Of a stretch of 64,000 nt of DNA, positions 43,785 through 54,599 are shown in pieces. Under the pieces are notes generated by a model. That model saw only the letters and a program-made list of their open reading frames with translations. It did not search any database and was not told where the DNA came from. Source of the stretch: Terebella lapidaria. Its lineage: Eukaryota > Annelida > Polychaeta > Terebellida > Terebellidae. A program made the position numbers and the translations under genes. How positions within the stretch are numbered: the first letter of the stretch is position 1; each line of letters begins with the position of its first letter. The DNA is taken from the NCBI GenBank assembly GCA_949152475.1, contig OX424564.1, forward strand, positions 29,014,165-29,078,164, given 5' to 3'.

Positions 43785-44864
43785 TCACTGGCGATCCACC
43801 TCGCTTTCGGACGTCTCCGCCAGCCTGTCCCGAGTGTCTGTATATGCTCGGAGCTGTTCCCGGAGCAGCTTGGTCTCTCGGACGTGGGCTCGCAGCTCCT
43901 TCCGGTGGCTCTTCTCTCGCAGCTGCAGCACCTCGGCCTCGAGCTGTCTCTGCTCCTCCTTGGCTTGGAGCCGAGCCTCCGCTTGGGTGAGGTGGCGTCG
44001 TCCCATGGCTATCGTGGATGCCAGGTCCTCCAGGGCCTTCTCTCCGGCAGTGACCGCTCTGCCCAGGCCCTCCACATACGGTCGCAGTTGGTCCTCCTCC
44101 TCCGGAACGGGCTTGAGGTACCAACTCAGGTCTAGGGGTTTGTAGGTAGGGGCCGAGTCTCTGGGAACGGGGGGTCCGTCGTCCTCGGGGGTGGGGGCCT
44201 CCGGGGATTCCGCCTCTCTCCGCTCCTGCTGAGACTCCGGTTCCTCTTCGCTATTCGGGGGGTCGTCCTCGGGGTCTGGGGCGTCCTCTGACCTGGGGGC
44301 GTCCTCCCGGGGGCTTGACGGCGTGGAGCTGGTCGTCCCGCTGGCCGCAAAGCTGACAGTCTTCAGCTCAGGGGCAGACACAGTGGACGGACCATCCCGG
44401 GGGTCGGACACGGGCGTGTCGGTCGTTGTCCTCCTCCGTCCTGGCTTGAGGGTGTTGCCGCTGGCATGCGACGTCTCATGCCGATCTCTGTCAGCTCGGC
44501 GGGCGAATCGCTGGCTGCACATCTTGCAGAGGTGCCGCCCCTCCTTCTGCGTGTGTTTGGTGGCCACGTGTCGGCTGAAGTTGGATGCCGTCACGTGGAT
44601 CCGGCAGGGGCTGCACCAGCGTCGCCCTCTCTCGGTAGACAACTTCCGGGCAGGGGACCGTCGACCTCCTCGGGGCTCCTCACGACGCTCCCGGCTCCTC
44701 GAGCACTCCCGCTTTCGGTCAGGCTTGTCTATCTTGGTAGGTGGGTCGCTCATCTTGTCGACTTCAAGGGGCAGAAAGTCAGCCAAGTCGAAATCTGGAA
44801 CGTCCCCGAAATCTTCGTCTGCAAATGCGGGTATCTCAATGATCTGCAGAGTTGGTGTGTTCAT
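43785..44864 (-). CDS. Gypsy-2 accessory ORF: transcription-factor-like C2H2 protein (359 aa)
   Basis: Located between pol and the 3' LTR, intact, ATG start. The N-terminus is acidic and hydrophobic (FADEDFGDVPDFDLADFLPL, residues ~14-33), like acidic activation domains. Then come a basic RS-rich stretch and two C2H2 fingers at residues ~81-138 (C-x2-C-x11-H-x4-H and a standard C-x2-C-x12-H-x3-H). A long acidic/proline-rich disordered region follows, then a C-terminal heptad-like coiled coil (residues ~290-350, ending LREQLRAYTDTRDRL). No signal peptide or membrane segment. Its own TATA box lies 35 bp upstream. The activation/DNA-binding/dimerisation layout is inferred from sequence character, not homology. 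Confidence 0.82.
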   Translation of the reverse strand: MNTPTLQIIEIPAFADEDFGDVPDFDLADFLPLEVDKMSDPPTKIDKPDRKRECSRSRERREEPRGGRRSPARKLSTERGRRWCSPCRIHVTASNFSRHVATKHTQKEGRHLCKMCSQRFARRADRDRHETSHASGNTLKPGRRRTTTDTPVSDPRDGPSTVSAPELKTVSFAASGTTSSTPSSPREDAPRSEDAPDPEDDPPNSEEEPESQQERREAESPEAPTPEDDGPPVPRDSAPTYKPLDLSWYLKPVPEEEDQLRPYVEGLGRAVTAGEKALEDLASTIAMGRRHLTQAEARLQAKEEQRQLEAEVLQLREKSHRKELRAHVRETKLLREQLRAYTDTRDRLAETSESEVDRQ

Positions 44865-44898
44865 GGTTGAAGTGATGACGGAATCGTAGGCCGGCCTG

Positions 44899-44906
44899 CT
44901 TATATA
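44899..44906 (-). promoter_or_regulatory. Internal promoter TATA ahead of the Gypsy-2 zinc-finger ORF
   Basis: TATATAAG on the minus strand, same octamer as in the LTR, about 35 bp upstream of the ATG at 44,864. It implies a very short leader, or use of the downstream Met in MSDPPTK. The motif array at 44,970-45,092 sits upstream, as in the LTR. Confidence 0.65.
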
Positions 44907-44969
44907 GAAAAGGCGCGGACCAGGGATCTGGGGGAAAAAGCATTGTCGTGGAACGAAATAACGTTTTTC

Positions 44970-45092
44970 GCTTGCTTCCGCGAACGGTTCTTCCGCGAAC
45001 GCTGCTTCCGCGAACGTGCTTCCGCGAACGGTACTTCCGCGAACGGTACTTCCGCGAACGCTGCTTCCGCGAACGGTTCTTCCGTGAACGCT
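44970..45092 (-). repeat. TCCGCGAACG motif array upstream of the zinc-finger ORF
   Basis: Seven exact TCCGCGAACG copies and one variant (TCCGTGAACG) within 120 bp, spaced about 14-17 bp. Confidence 0.92.
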
Positions 45093-45103
45093 CCCGTCAT
45101 CGT

Positions 45104-47398
45104 TTACATCGTTTGGACTGCATTCCCGCTGTTTTCCACTCGTCCCTCGTCATCACTGGGGGTCCGGACTGGGGTCACATCGTCCGGATTGGGTATCCAG
45201 GCGTCGGTTTCAGGGGTAAACCAGCACCTTTTTAAATTGTTGATGGTCCCGGGCTCCAGAATATCCATCGCCACCCTTTCTAGCTGATGGCTCACCGGTC
45301 GTGGGGGGCTCCGGTCTTCAGGCAGGGACTCCTCGGTCGGCTCTGCAGTCGTCCTCGGGTCCTCCTGGCGGCGCACCTCCCAGATCTGGAATATCCCGAC
45401 TCCATCTCCGCAATAGTGATCTTCCTCCAATACGATGTTGACTTGAGGTCCTCCTGGGCTCCATCCTTCTCCGCTGATCAGTGGAAGCAGATCCTCATCA
45501 GAGAAGTCCTCCAGGGGTAGGGGACACTCCTCCTGAGTCGGACAGGCCTCCTCTTCTCCTTTGGGTCTTGCTATGCTTCATATCAGGGTACACCAGCAGG
45601 GGGCGCTCGGTCAGAGGTTGACGCAGCGCCTCGAACACCTGCTGATGAGCCTCGCTCCAATGGTTGTCGAACTCCATCTCCGTCGTCCTTCTGATAAGAT
45701 GTAAAATCTTTCGTCGACTCAAGGCAGAGGGTACGCATCCTTCCGGGTGACTTCATTTAGACGGCGGTTGTTGACACAACTGACGACCTCCACCTCCTTC
45801 TCCGTCAAGTCCGGATGCATTCCCTCCAGGAGCGGTTTTAGATGCTCCGGGCACTCTGGTGTCTTCGTCGACGATTCTGCGTGCATGGCGTGCACTCTGG
45901 TTTCGGGCTGCTCAGGCGTCCGGTTCCGCCACTTGGTGGAGTTTGGTGTAAGGGGCTCATGCTCCCTCCCGCTCTCCTCCCGGTACCACTGTTCCCTTTT
46001 AGGTTCATTCTGGGTTGTTTTCCCTCCATCGGGACGAAATCCCAGGTCGATCACGGCCTCTATTCCGTGAAGCTCGGCTAGGATGGTCCCCATCAGCACA
46101 GTGCAAGCTCCAGCGCCGGCGTTCAGAAGTACCACCGGTACCAGGCGTCCTCGGGGTCGTACCAGGGCTCGTCCCACTACGAGGGGGTCGTCCTCCAACG
46201 GCTCTCTTGCGGACTGCACGAGGCCGGCCTTCGGAACTCCTCCCTCACTTCCTGTCAGCTTGAGGTCCACCATCATCTCTGAAAAGGGTGGCAAGACGAC
46301 CGTCTCCTCCGTCACCAGTGTGTAGACGGCGCCCTCGTGGCCCGAGCTCATCACTACGGTAGTGTCGCCCACCTGCCACTCGCCCTTACGCAGATCCAGC
46401 TGTCCCCCAATCTGTTGAAGTACATCAAGCCCCAACACTCCCGGGATCCCTAGTTTGGCTACCAGTACATCTGCCGACACGAGTCGTGTGCCCAGTAGAA
46501 GTTGAACTGTCATCTCTCCTTGAACCTGTAAGTAGTCTCCGGTTGCTGCCCGTAACCTTATTCTCGTCTGCCTTATCATTGCTTTATGTTCGTCATCCAT
46601 TTGGTCGAAGAGACACTCGTCCAGAACGGTGGAAGAGGCACCCGTGTCCACCAACATACGAGTCGCCTTCCCCATAACGTGGCACGCCGCATACCACGCC
46701 AATGTGCCTCGGGCACCGGCTGACAGCGACACCACCTGGCCATTTCTGTCAATCTTAAGAGAGCTGCCACCCTCCTCAGGGACGCCGCCCTGGATAAGTA
46801 CTGAGTCGTCCACCCACAGTGATGCACCACCCTGGTCCTCTCTGTCAGTCTTAAGGGAATCACTCCCCTCGGAACCGCCGCTCCGGATAAGTAATGAGTC
46901 GTCCACCAGCAATAGCTGCTGCGCTGGCCCCTTGGTCATTCCGCTCCACCGGCCCTCCGTCTCCTCTTTCACGGCCGCTTGTGGTTCAGTTGCATAGGGG
47001 GGTCCCTGCTGTTTCGCAGCCTCCAGCCTCAAGGTTGTAACCTGTTGGTTCTCCTTGCTGCTAGCAGAAACCTCGTTGATGTCTCCGTGGGTCCCCAGAC
47101 GCTCCACGGCTCCATCGGTCTGCATTTCGTCGACGTCTCCGCGGGGCATTAGACGCTCCACGGCTCCATCGATTTGCTGTACATTGGCACTCCCGTCTGT
47201 GTTGACAGGCTTGCCCTCCATATAGTCGAGAATTCGATCCTCGAGCTCCTCCTGCGCCCATCCAGTTACTTCGGATGCACACCGGAAAAACCTATTAAAA
47301 ATCTGTGAAACTAAAAATTCCCCCCTGGCAATGTGTTCTTCACGTCTTCGTCGAGCTTCTCGCCTGTGAAGCCGTGCACACACCTGCCAATGGCCCAT
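45104..47398 (-). pseudogene. pol: Gypsy-2 pol region, reduced and broken
   Basis: The right part encodes an aspartic protease with LVDTGASSTVLD near 46,640 and the LGLDV segment typical of retropepsins. Its N-terminal extension carries DGAVERL repeats. Only short scraps resembling reverse transcriptase, RNase H and integrase-flanking sequence follow. The region is far shorter than a normal Gypsy pol. Treated as a fossil. Confidence 0.85.
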
Positions 47399-47421
47399 AC
47401 GGTTGGGGGCTGGTATGAGCC

Positions 47422-49959
47422 CTACTGGTTTTCCGACTCCTCGTCTGTCAAACTGTTCCGCTCACCAATCTCCTCGATTAGTCGACTCAAGCGCTCCTCC
47501 TTGGTCCGAGGTGGCGGCCGATCTGGACACTGGTACTTCCGATGACCCGGCTTCCCACAGTACCAACAGTCATCTGGTCCCGGCCTAGCGCTTGGTCCCT
47601 TGTTCTCAGCAGTGGCGGCCCTCGGCTTGATGGATAGCACCTGCTCACACAGCTCGATTAGTCGATCCAGCTTCCTGTCTTGGCTCTCAAAGAGCCCCTT
47701 GAAGTAGGGAAGTCTGGGTAGACCCGCTACGTTCGGCTGGTTGCTCTGCTGCCCACTGGTGGTAATCTCGCCTCCCTGCTGGTTCTTCAATAGCTGTAGG
47801 ACCCGTCCTAGAGCTGGCTCGGAGTCCTCCGACTCTATGGACATCACCGGCTTCCCAGGCTTGGGTTTGACACATTCGTACTGGGTCACGAACGCTATGG
47901 CCTCCTCCATGGTCTTCATCTTCCTCATGAGCGCCATCACCTTCATGTCCCCATCTGGATGGCCCTTCCAGAAGTGGTCTAAGGCGATAGCCTCCTGAGC
48001 TGCGGAGTTCAGATCCGGATAACCACGGCCGGCCAGTCGCTGCAACTCATAGCCGTACTGCTGGGGTGTCTCTGCCTTCCTGCGGGTTCTCTGTCCCAAG
48101 GTCGCCTTGTAGGACTCCTCCTGACAGTCAGGGTCGAATCGTAGGGTCAGCTTGTCGGTCAGAACGTCGATGTCCCTCCGGTCTGCAGGACTCAGGCTGG
48201 TCAGCATTCGTCGCGCCTCTCCTGTCAAGCTCCCGGCTAAGTAGACGCCCTGTTCCCGCTTGCTCCATCCGTTGACCTCTGCGATGACGTCAAAGTGGGC
48301 CCGGTACACCGGCCACTCTATGGAAGTCCCATCGAACTTGTCAGGGGTCAGCATCTTCCGGTTCCTTCTGCCGTTCTGATTCCAGGCTGTGCTGTCCTCG
48401 GACGACGAGTCCTCCTGCCTCCGTCTCGGCCTAGGGCTTCGTCGGTGCAGCGGCGGTCCCCGCCTCGGTGGTCTCCTCCCCCGTCCTGGGTAACCATGGC
48501 TGCTGTCGGTCCCTCCATCAGATGAAGGCCCCTCATCGCCCGATGATGAGAAAGGGTGCTGTCTCCGGCCTCCCTGGGTGACTGAAATAGAAGCTGGATT
48601 TCTCCAGGAGGCTGGCTGTCTCGGTTGTCGACTGGGTGAAGACCTCCCTCTTCCGCGAACGCTGTCTTCCGCGAACCTTCCGCGAACACTGTCTTCCGCG
48701 AACCTTCCGCGAACGGACTCCTCCGCCAACAGCTCCCGAAGAAGTTCTTCCGCGAACAGGCCTCCTCCGCGAACGCCGTCTTCCGCGAGTCTTCCGCGAA
48801 CGGGCTCGTCCGCCAAGATGTCTCGGAGACGTCCCTCCACAAAAGATGCACGTCCGCGAACGCCATCTTCCGCGAGTCTTCCGCGAACCGGCTCATCCGC
48901 GAATGGTCTTCCCCGTCTACTCTGAAAAACTGGAAAGGAAGATTGGTCGCCTGGATCACTCCTTTCGTCGAGCCGCCGTCTGGGTGAAGACTCCTCTCTT
49001 CCGCGAACACTCTCTTCCGCGAGTCGTCCTCGTCCGCGAACGTGGTCGTCCGCGAAGGGCCCTCCCCGGTCACAAGCGTCCTCGTCACCAAAGACTCCCC
49101 CTCGCCCACGAGCCCGTTCATCCACGAAGGATCCCCGGCTGCAAGCGTCCCTGTCGCCGAAGAATGCCTCTCGTCCGCGAATGTTCTCTTCCGCGAAAAG
49201 TCCTCTCCCTCTCGAGCTGCTCTCTTGGGTCGGAGCCCAAGTAACCCGTCCTCCAGTCACTCCCGTTTGTCGACTCGTCACACCAGACCGCTGCCCTGTT
49301 GCACCAGACTGCTGCTGGGACTGGTCCCAAAGCCGTCTGAATGCTGCATTCTCTGGAGGTGCCACACTTGGACTCTGCTCCGGTAGCTGTAGCCGATCCC
49401 TCCTCGCCCAGATTTCGCCGTCCTCCCCGTCCAGATTGACGTACTCCGGTCCCAGCACTCGTCGGAACTCGGAGCCCCTCCTAACGCTCTCAAGGTAGGT
49501 TGACCTCTCCCTGTCTCGATCGTGCTGCCACCCAGAGTCGTGTCTGAAAAGAAAACGGTTGTCGGGTGTCTGGCTCCGGGGTCTCTGTTGACTAGTCGAC
49601 TGGCCCATGGAAGGTCTCGACCTCCCTGGTTGCTCCTCACTCGTCGAAACGTCCCGTCTACCCCTGGCTGTGAAGCTGCTCTTCCGCGAACGGTCGTCTT
49701 CCGCGAACGTTGTCTTCCGCGAACGGTCGTCGGCCTCTTCCGCCAAGGTCGTCTTCCGCGAACGGTGGTCGTCCGCGAACGTCTTCCGCGAACGGTCGTC
49801 TTCCACGAACGTCTTCCGCGAACGGTCGTCTTCCTCTTCCGCAAAGGTCGGCTTCCGCGAACTGCTGTCTTCCTCGTCCGCAAGTGAGGCCGTCCGCGAA
49901 GAGTCTTCCTCTTCACCTCCTGTCTTCCCTGGGGCAGTTTCGTCGTTTTCGCCGGACAT
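47422..49959 (-). CDS. gag: Gypsy-2 Gag (845 aa) with long repetitive N-terminus
   Basis: Residues 1-480 are low-complexity and charged, built of repeats such as RSRKTTFAEDD and VRGRFAEDS, which are translations of the TCCGCGAACG motif (49,680-49,870 and 48,650-49,200). A capsid-like Gag domain follows at residues ~535-700 (DKFDGTSIEWPVYRAHF, then helical segments ending AFVTQYE). One CCHC zinc knuckle, CWYCGKPGHRKYQC, lies near residue 800. The frame is fully open, the start ATG is at 49,959. The length is about twice that of Gypsy-1 Gag because of the repetitive N-terminus. Confidence 0.93.
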   Translation of the reverse strand: MSGENDETAPGKTGGEEEDSSRTASLADEEDSSSRKPTFAEEEDDRSRKTFVEDDRSRKTFADDHRSRKTTLAEEADDRSRKTTFAEDDRSRKSSFTARGRRDVSTSEEQPGRSRPSMGQSTSQQRPRSQTPDNRFLFRHDSGWQHDRDRERSTYLESVRRGSEFRRVLGPEYVNLDGEDGEIWARRDRLQLPEQSPSVAPPENAAFRRLWDQSQQQSGATGQRSGVTSRQTGVTGGRVTWAPTQESSSRGRGLFAEENIRGREAFFGDRDACSRGSFVDERARGRGGVFGDEDACDRGGPFADDHVRGRGRLAEESVRGREESSPRRRLDERSDPGDQSSFPVFQSRRGRPFADEPVRGRLAEDGVRGRASFVEGRLRDILADEPVRGRLAEDGVRGGGLFAEELLRELLAEESVRGRFAEDSVRGRFAEDSVRGRGRSSPSRQPRQPASWRNPASISVTQGGRRQHPFSSSGDEGPSSDGGTDSSHGYPGRGRRPPRRGPPLHRRSPRPRRRQEDSSSEDSTAWNQNGRRNRKMLTPDKFDGTSIEWPVYRAHFDVIAEVNGWSKREQGVYLAGSLTGEARRMLTSLSPADRRDIDVLTDKLTLRFDPDCQEESYKATLGQRTRRKAETPQQYGYELQRLAGRGYPDLNSAAQEAIALDHFWKGHPDGDMKVMALMRKMKTMEEAIAFVTQYECVKPKPGKPVMSIESEDSEPALGRVLQLLKNQQGGEITTSGQQSNQPNVAGLPRLPYFKGLFESQDRKLDRLIELCEQVLSIKPRAATAENKGPSARPGPDDCWYCGKPGHRKYQCPDRPPPRTKEERLSRLIEEIGERNSLTDEESENQ
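48650..49870 (-). repeat. TCCGCGAACG motifs inside gag coding sequence
   Basis: Dozens of exact or near copies in two clusters (48,650-49,200; 49,680-49,870), in more than one reading frame register, encoding FAEDSRK- and VRGR-type repeats. Confidence 0.9.
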
Positions 49960-50000
49960 GAGTGATGCTGAGGTTCGTTCCCTGGCAGTAGACCCTCGGG

Positions 50001-50021
50001 GATCCTGGTCACGTGCGCCAA
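50001..50021 (-). other. Primer-binding site candidate of Gypsy-2
   Basis: On the minus strand the 5' LTR end is followed, after ACT, by TGGCGCACGTGACCAGGATC. The tRNA was not identified. Confidence 0.6.
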
Positions 50022-50023
50022 GT

Positions 50024-50918
50024 TGTGACGTTTGGTAATGACTTGTTTTCGGTGTGGCCCAAAAAACCTGGTTTCTCTGATCGTATAGACTTTATGTAAC
50101 TCCCGCTCGTTGTGATTCGAGAGCCGTCACTAAATTGGTGTCCCCCAACGCTGGTGTATCATCACTCCGTAGCTTACCGGCTTCACTCAGGCAAGAAGCA
50201 ACTCAGATGTAAATAAATGGAAGATTTATATACATCAAATCAACTTACAATTGTATGGCTGGTCACCCACGTGACGTACAAATATGAAGTTCAGACATGG
50301 AGCACTGTACGATCACATTTCAAAAATAAATAGTGCACGAGGGCACAACTAAAAAGAGTTCTTAGCCGGCGGCGTCTCTCTGTCCCTTCCCGTTGAAGTT
50401 TCCCGTCCCGTTTAGTCGAATGGTTTCTCCAGGTAGTCGGTCTAATCCCGGTTGACTCTAAGGCCCTGAAGAAGGAGTCGTCCGCACGGAGTTCGTCGAG
50501 TCCCTTGGCTGTGGCGGTGACGATCTCCCCACGGTCGATGTCGCTGTTGCAGTGCTCTCAGAGCGGCCGTCCGCTCTCCCTTATATAGCCAGGGTGGCTG
50601 CGCGCGCATCTTCGTCCGCGAACGTATCTTCCGCACTCTTCTCCACGTGGTGAAGACTGCGTCCGCGAACGGTTCTTCCGCGAAGGCTCCTCTTCCGCGA
50701 ACGGTGCTTCCGCGACTGATGCTTCCGCTGATGATGCTTCCGCAATCGTGCTTCCGCGAACGGTTCTTCCGCGAACGATGCTTCCGCTGATGATGCTTCC
50801 GCTATCGTGCTTCCGCGAACGGTTCTTCCGCGAACGGTGTCTTCGCAAGTGGACTTTGTAGATCACGTGACCGTTCCTAACGAACGTTTCAGCGCGGCAG
50901 TTGCATGGTTTTGTTACA
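50024..50918 (-). repeat. 5' LTR of Gypsy-2 (895 bp)
   Basis: Offset exactly 7,254 bp from the other LTR, with the same sequence as far as compared. TATATAAG at 50,580-50,587 (minus). Confidence 0.96.
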
Positions 50919-50976
50919 TAGTTATCCAAACATCGACTGTTCTCCTCCAGCACGTATATCTGTCTACTGATAATAT

Positions 50977-51455
50977 TATTTATTTTTTCTTAACTTATTT
51001 TTTTAACGTGGGTAATCACCACTCGCATGTAATATGAGAAGCCAGAGGCTTGTGATTTACAGCTCCACGTTGTTTAACTGAGGACATATAATGAATATTG
51101 TGGGTTAACCTATTCTTAGTAGATTATTGTCACTGATACAGGAAACTTATCACTGTGTAATATCAAGTCAAATTTGTTGCTGAATAAATGGCTTGAAAAA
51201 TGGAGAATAGGTTCCAGCGAAGCGCACCGGGGAAGCCTACGGATACTTAAATTTTATCAAATCAAAGAGCACAATTAGTTTATTGGCCAATCAGAAACCA
51301 GTCCCGTCGCTCAAATTTTACCCGTACGTCTTCGAAAAAGACTTACATGATGACTGCCACTGAAGCAGAGTGCTGGTCTAATGTTATTTGTCAACTCGGG
51401 CCAACTGATTGACAAGATAGGCCTAATCCTGGTGCCTAATATCCCGTTTCATTGA
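50977..51455. other. End of unit B
   Basis: Aligned with 27,023-27,405 except for a divergent stretch at 50,980-51,075. No gene. Confidence 0.6.
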
Positions 51456-51666
51456 CAATTCATAGTTCCGACAACCTAGCAACAGGCCACGCCCCCTTAG
51501 CAATCGCGGAAATGGTCCCACAAAATACTACAGTCCTGTCCCATGGGCCGGTTTGTTTGTGGGACTTGATACGCATCACTGCGTTTTGGAGCAATATTTG
51601 ACATTCTTTGATTGGCTATTCAGTATGGAAATGTGAATATTCATGTATCATCGGAACTATGAATTG
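51456..51666. mobile_element. MITE-like element with CAATTCATAGTTCCGA ends
   Basis: A 16-bp perfect inverted repeat at 51,456-51,471 and 51,651-51,666, 211 bp in all. The target duplication is not clear. It lies just past the end of homology with unit A. Confidence 0.7.
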
Positions 51667-51754
51667 AGATTGTATGTTTCTGCTATGCACCAAAATACCA
51701 AGATTGGCGCGGTACACATCAAATTAAAACATATATGTACCCGTAACATCAGTT

Positions 51755-52090
51755 ATAATTGTATCCCCCGAACGAAGTTCGGCGGATACTATTGATTTGC
51801 GATCGTCGTCCGCGTGCGCAAAAATTTTCTTGTGAACGCGCTACAGGACATAATTCTCCCCCCGATAACCATTATTTTTTGCAGGCATTAGATGGTGAGA
51901 CCATGACACCAATCGTTGTTGGTTGCCATGACAACTAAAATGTAAATTGGCAGTTTGGGGGTCACATTTTGTGTTGAAATCAGCCTGTTTGACATGCATG
52001 ATCATTCCAATAGTTGTACTAAGAAAGCTAATGGCACTGGATTATTGTTCATAATAGAGAACTAGTGTTTCTGGTGAAAACGGAACGATT
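51755..52090. repeat. Repeat beginning with CCGAACGAAGTTCGG hairpin
   Basis: ATCCCCCGAACGAAGTTCGG forms a 6-bp stem with GAA loop and opens an interspersed-looking segment (later GGTGAGACCATGACACC). The right boundary is not determined. Confidence 0.45.
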
Positions 52091-52356
52091 GTATTGCATA
52101 AGTTAACATTAGTTATCTCAATCCAGCAAAGTTTTGCATGGTTTCTCCAGCTTGCCCCAACAAGAACCTACAAGTTCAGCAAGGAGAGTGTTATTCCTCC
52201 ACCTTTTGATCCAACTCTATTAATTCTGTTGACTTCGGTGGAGGAAGAAGAGAACGTTGAAAGCAACCTTCTTGTTGGAAACAAAACAAATCTTGTTGGA
52301 AACGAAATAAAATGGAAACTGAATACTCTTGTTGGAATTTTGCTTGAAACAAAAAA

Positions 52357-53052
52357 GTAGGCCAAGGGCCAAAGATAGGTTACCGGACAATATATGTTTC
52401 ATATTTCAGATGTTAGCCAGGTCACTGGTTAAATTCAAGGTCAACAAAATATTCAGCATATATAATATTAAGCATATATCATGTTCACAGTTGATTGCAA
52501 AGCTGTAAATTCAATAAACAGAGAGATATTAAGAATTCCGTCTTGTGGCCTTGAGAATGAAGGCAAAGGTCAAATTCAAGGTCATCAGAATATTTGGCGT
52601 ATAACCTATATGGCCTATATGTCCTTCATTGATTCCCACACTATGAAGTCAATAAGTGAGATATCAGCCATTTTGTCCTGTCACCTAGAAAATCAGGTCA
52701 AAGGAAACCTGAAAATAAGGTCATTGTCAAGTCGAGGTCACGAGAATATTCAGCATATTATTTGGAGTTTGACCACTATTGATTCCTATGCTGTAAAGTT
52801 GATAATAAGTGAGATAAGGTTATGAGAATATTCAGCATATATAGGTTATGAGAATATTCAGCATATATCATTTTCTGTTCGCAGTTGATTCCTAAAATGT
52901 AAAGTCGATAATAAGCGAAATATTAGCCATTTTGTTCTCTGACCTGGAAAATGAGGTTAAAGGTCAAAGTCAAAGTCACCAAAATATTCAGCATATATCA
53001 TTCCTTATATGTTCACTGTCGAATCCTAAGCTGTAAAGTCGATAATAAGCTA
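52357..53052 (-). mobile_element. Helentron-like repeat, hairpin end complete, truncated
   Basis: Starts GTAGGCCAAGGGCCAA and AGGTTACCGGACAATATATG, then about five decayed 134-bp units, and ends at CGATAATAAGC. Confidence 0.7.
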
Positions 53053-54590
53053 TTTGACAATCTAAAGGCGAATATAAGCCGCCTAGCCATAGAAAGATCA
53101 GAAGAAGACGAGTTAGCTCGGAACACCATATACTTTATGTTAGTTCCGTGGGCCTATTGACAAAGACACTTCTGACCAATAAAAATAAGGAAAATGCAAT
53201 ATATCGTGCGTTGCGGCTAAAATGGCAACACTACACGTGACTTCAGAAGTATTATGCAGAAAATACTAGTGGTTAAATCTTACAAACCTGCTATCATATA
53301 TTACACACAGCCAAATATCACTATGCTTATGAGAGTGAAAAGAAACCTGAAAGATGCCAAGCACAACATCCGATAACTTACATTTTGAACCACATGACAA
53401 TTATTACAAGTAAGCGTTAGGAAATGTAGTAAAAGACATGTGTCGCCTCTTAGCAGTGCACAGCTCGATTCCAATGTGGGGAATGGGAAGTTTATTTGAG
53501 TTTGTACTCACACATACTGCAATTATAGTCACTGTTCTGTGAATAACAAGATCAGAGACTTTCCAGACTCAAAGTGGAACAATTTCTAGACCCTTTCCAC
53601 ACCCAGATTAATTCGAAACCCCTATGCACGATAGCTCCTTAATATAATTTCAACATGCTACATAAACTTGACTTGTACGCTTAGGCTGGCTCCATTATTC
53701 ACATCTATACATATATTATTCGACTTGTAAAACAACATATTTTTTGGGTGAAATATTTCGTCGAACTGCATCGAATGTGAAAAATCGATATAAAATATAT
53801 TTCCGCAAAGCATTGTGCACCCTGTAACCAGTTCCGAGTAGAAAATCGATACAGAGAACAGCGGTGTTTTGACCACTCGTGCCCTTTTGCCTGCCTTTTA
53901 TCGACTGTCATACCTATATAATTCCATAAAGATTGTGTAGATTTGAAGAGATTCATATGTCTTTATGCAAATGCCTTTATGCCCATTCGATCATGTTCAA
54001 AACTTCATGATCGCAAGTATACTGGGGTACATCGGTTGATAAGAAGGGATCCGTTACATGCACAAATATTTTTTGACAAACTTTTTTGCCCCCGATCATT
54101 ATGACAATTAGAATGGTCAGCAATACGTCCGCATTCAAAATGGCATCTTTCGGAACAGTGCTCAAGCCCTGGTGATATCAACAAGCCATCCCCACGGAGT
54201 CGGGAAATTCCAGGGGAACCGCTGTCTGATCGGTCAATTCTTTCGAAGTACTCGCAATATTTTGCGGTTGTCAGGCGAAAGAAAATTTGAGAACAGTTAA
54301 CAAAACTGGACTATATTTTTTCTTTAGTGATTGCCTCCATCTGCTTGTTGACACTAAATTTTTTACAAGCATCACAACAGCAGAACTTGAGGTTACGTGT
54401 GCGGCCACAGGGACAAAGGAGAGTAGAACCAGTACTCGAGGCTGAGTGAACACGAAAAAAAATCAAGGATAAGTAGACACGAAACCCATTTCTTGGTTAA
54501 ACAACTAAACAAAATATTGTGGGTCTTGTTTCTATGTGATATGAAAATTCTAATTGTGAACCTGAACGTAATGACAACCTGTCGAATATT
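53053..54590. other. No gene seen
   Basis: AT-rich sequence without convincing coding or repeat structure. Open frames are short and unrelated to known families. Confidence 0.5.
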
Positions 54591-54599
54591 TTGATGTCC

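Larger units (their letters stand above)
42770..50918 (-). mobile_element. Gypsy-type LTR retrotransposon 2, very young, with zinc-finger ORF
   Basis: Two 895 bp LTRs (TGTGACG...GTTACA) with no difference noticed, flanked by TAGT at 42,766-42,769 and 50,919-50,922. The empty site CTATGTAGTTATCC survives in unit A near 26,972. Order on the minus strand: LTR, primer-binding site, gag, reduced pol, zinc-finger ORF, purine tract, LTR. Gag and the zinc-finger ORF are open. Pol is broken in several places and lacks recognisable complete RT and integrase, so this copy would depend on others. The short motif TCCGCGAACG is repeated throughout. Confidence 0.96.
28252..51420. repeat. Segmental duplication unit B (lectin gene B), enlarged by insertions
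   Basis: Colinear with unit A (17,712-27,405) but swollen from 9.7 to 23.2 kb by a Helentron-like cluster (30,228-33,632), a MITE (33,873-34,757), a fold-back transposon (36,824-38,768), a TTAA MITE (39,979-40,239), unmatched sequence at 40,350-41,250 and Gypsy-2 (42,770-50,918). Confidence 0.92.

Noticed and set aside
48348-49121. 257-codon minus-strand open frame within gag of Gypsy-2
   Set aside because: Alternative frame of the TCCGCGAACG repeats; the capsid-like domain and zinc knuckle are in the 845-aa frame.
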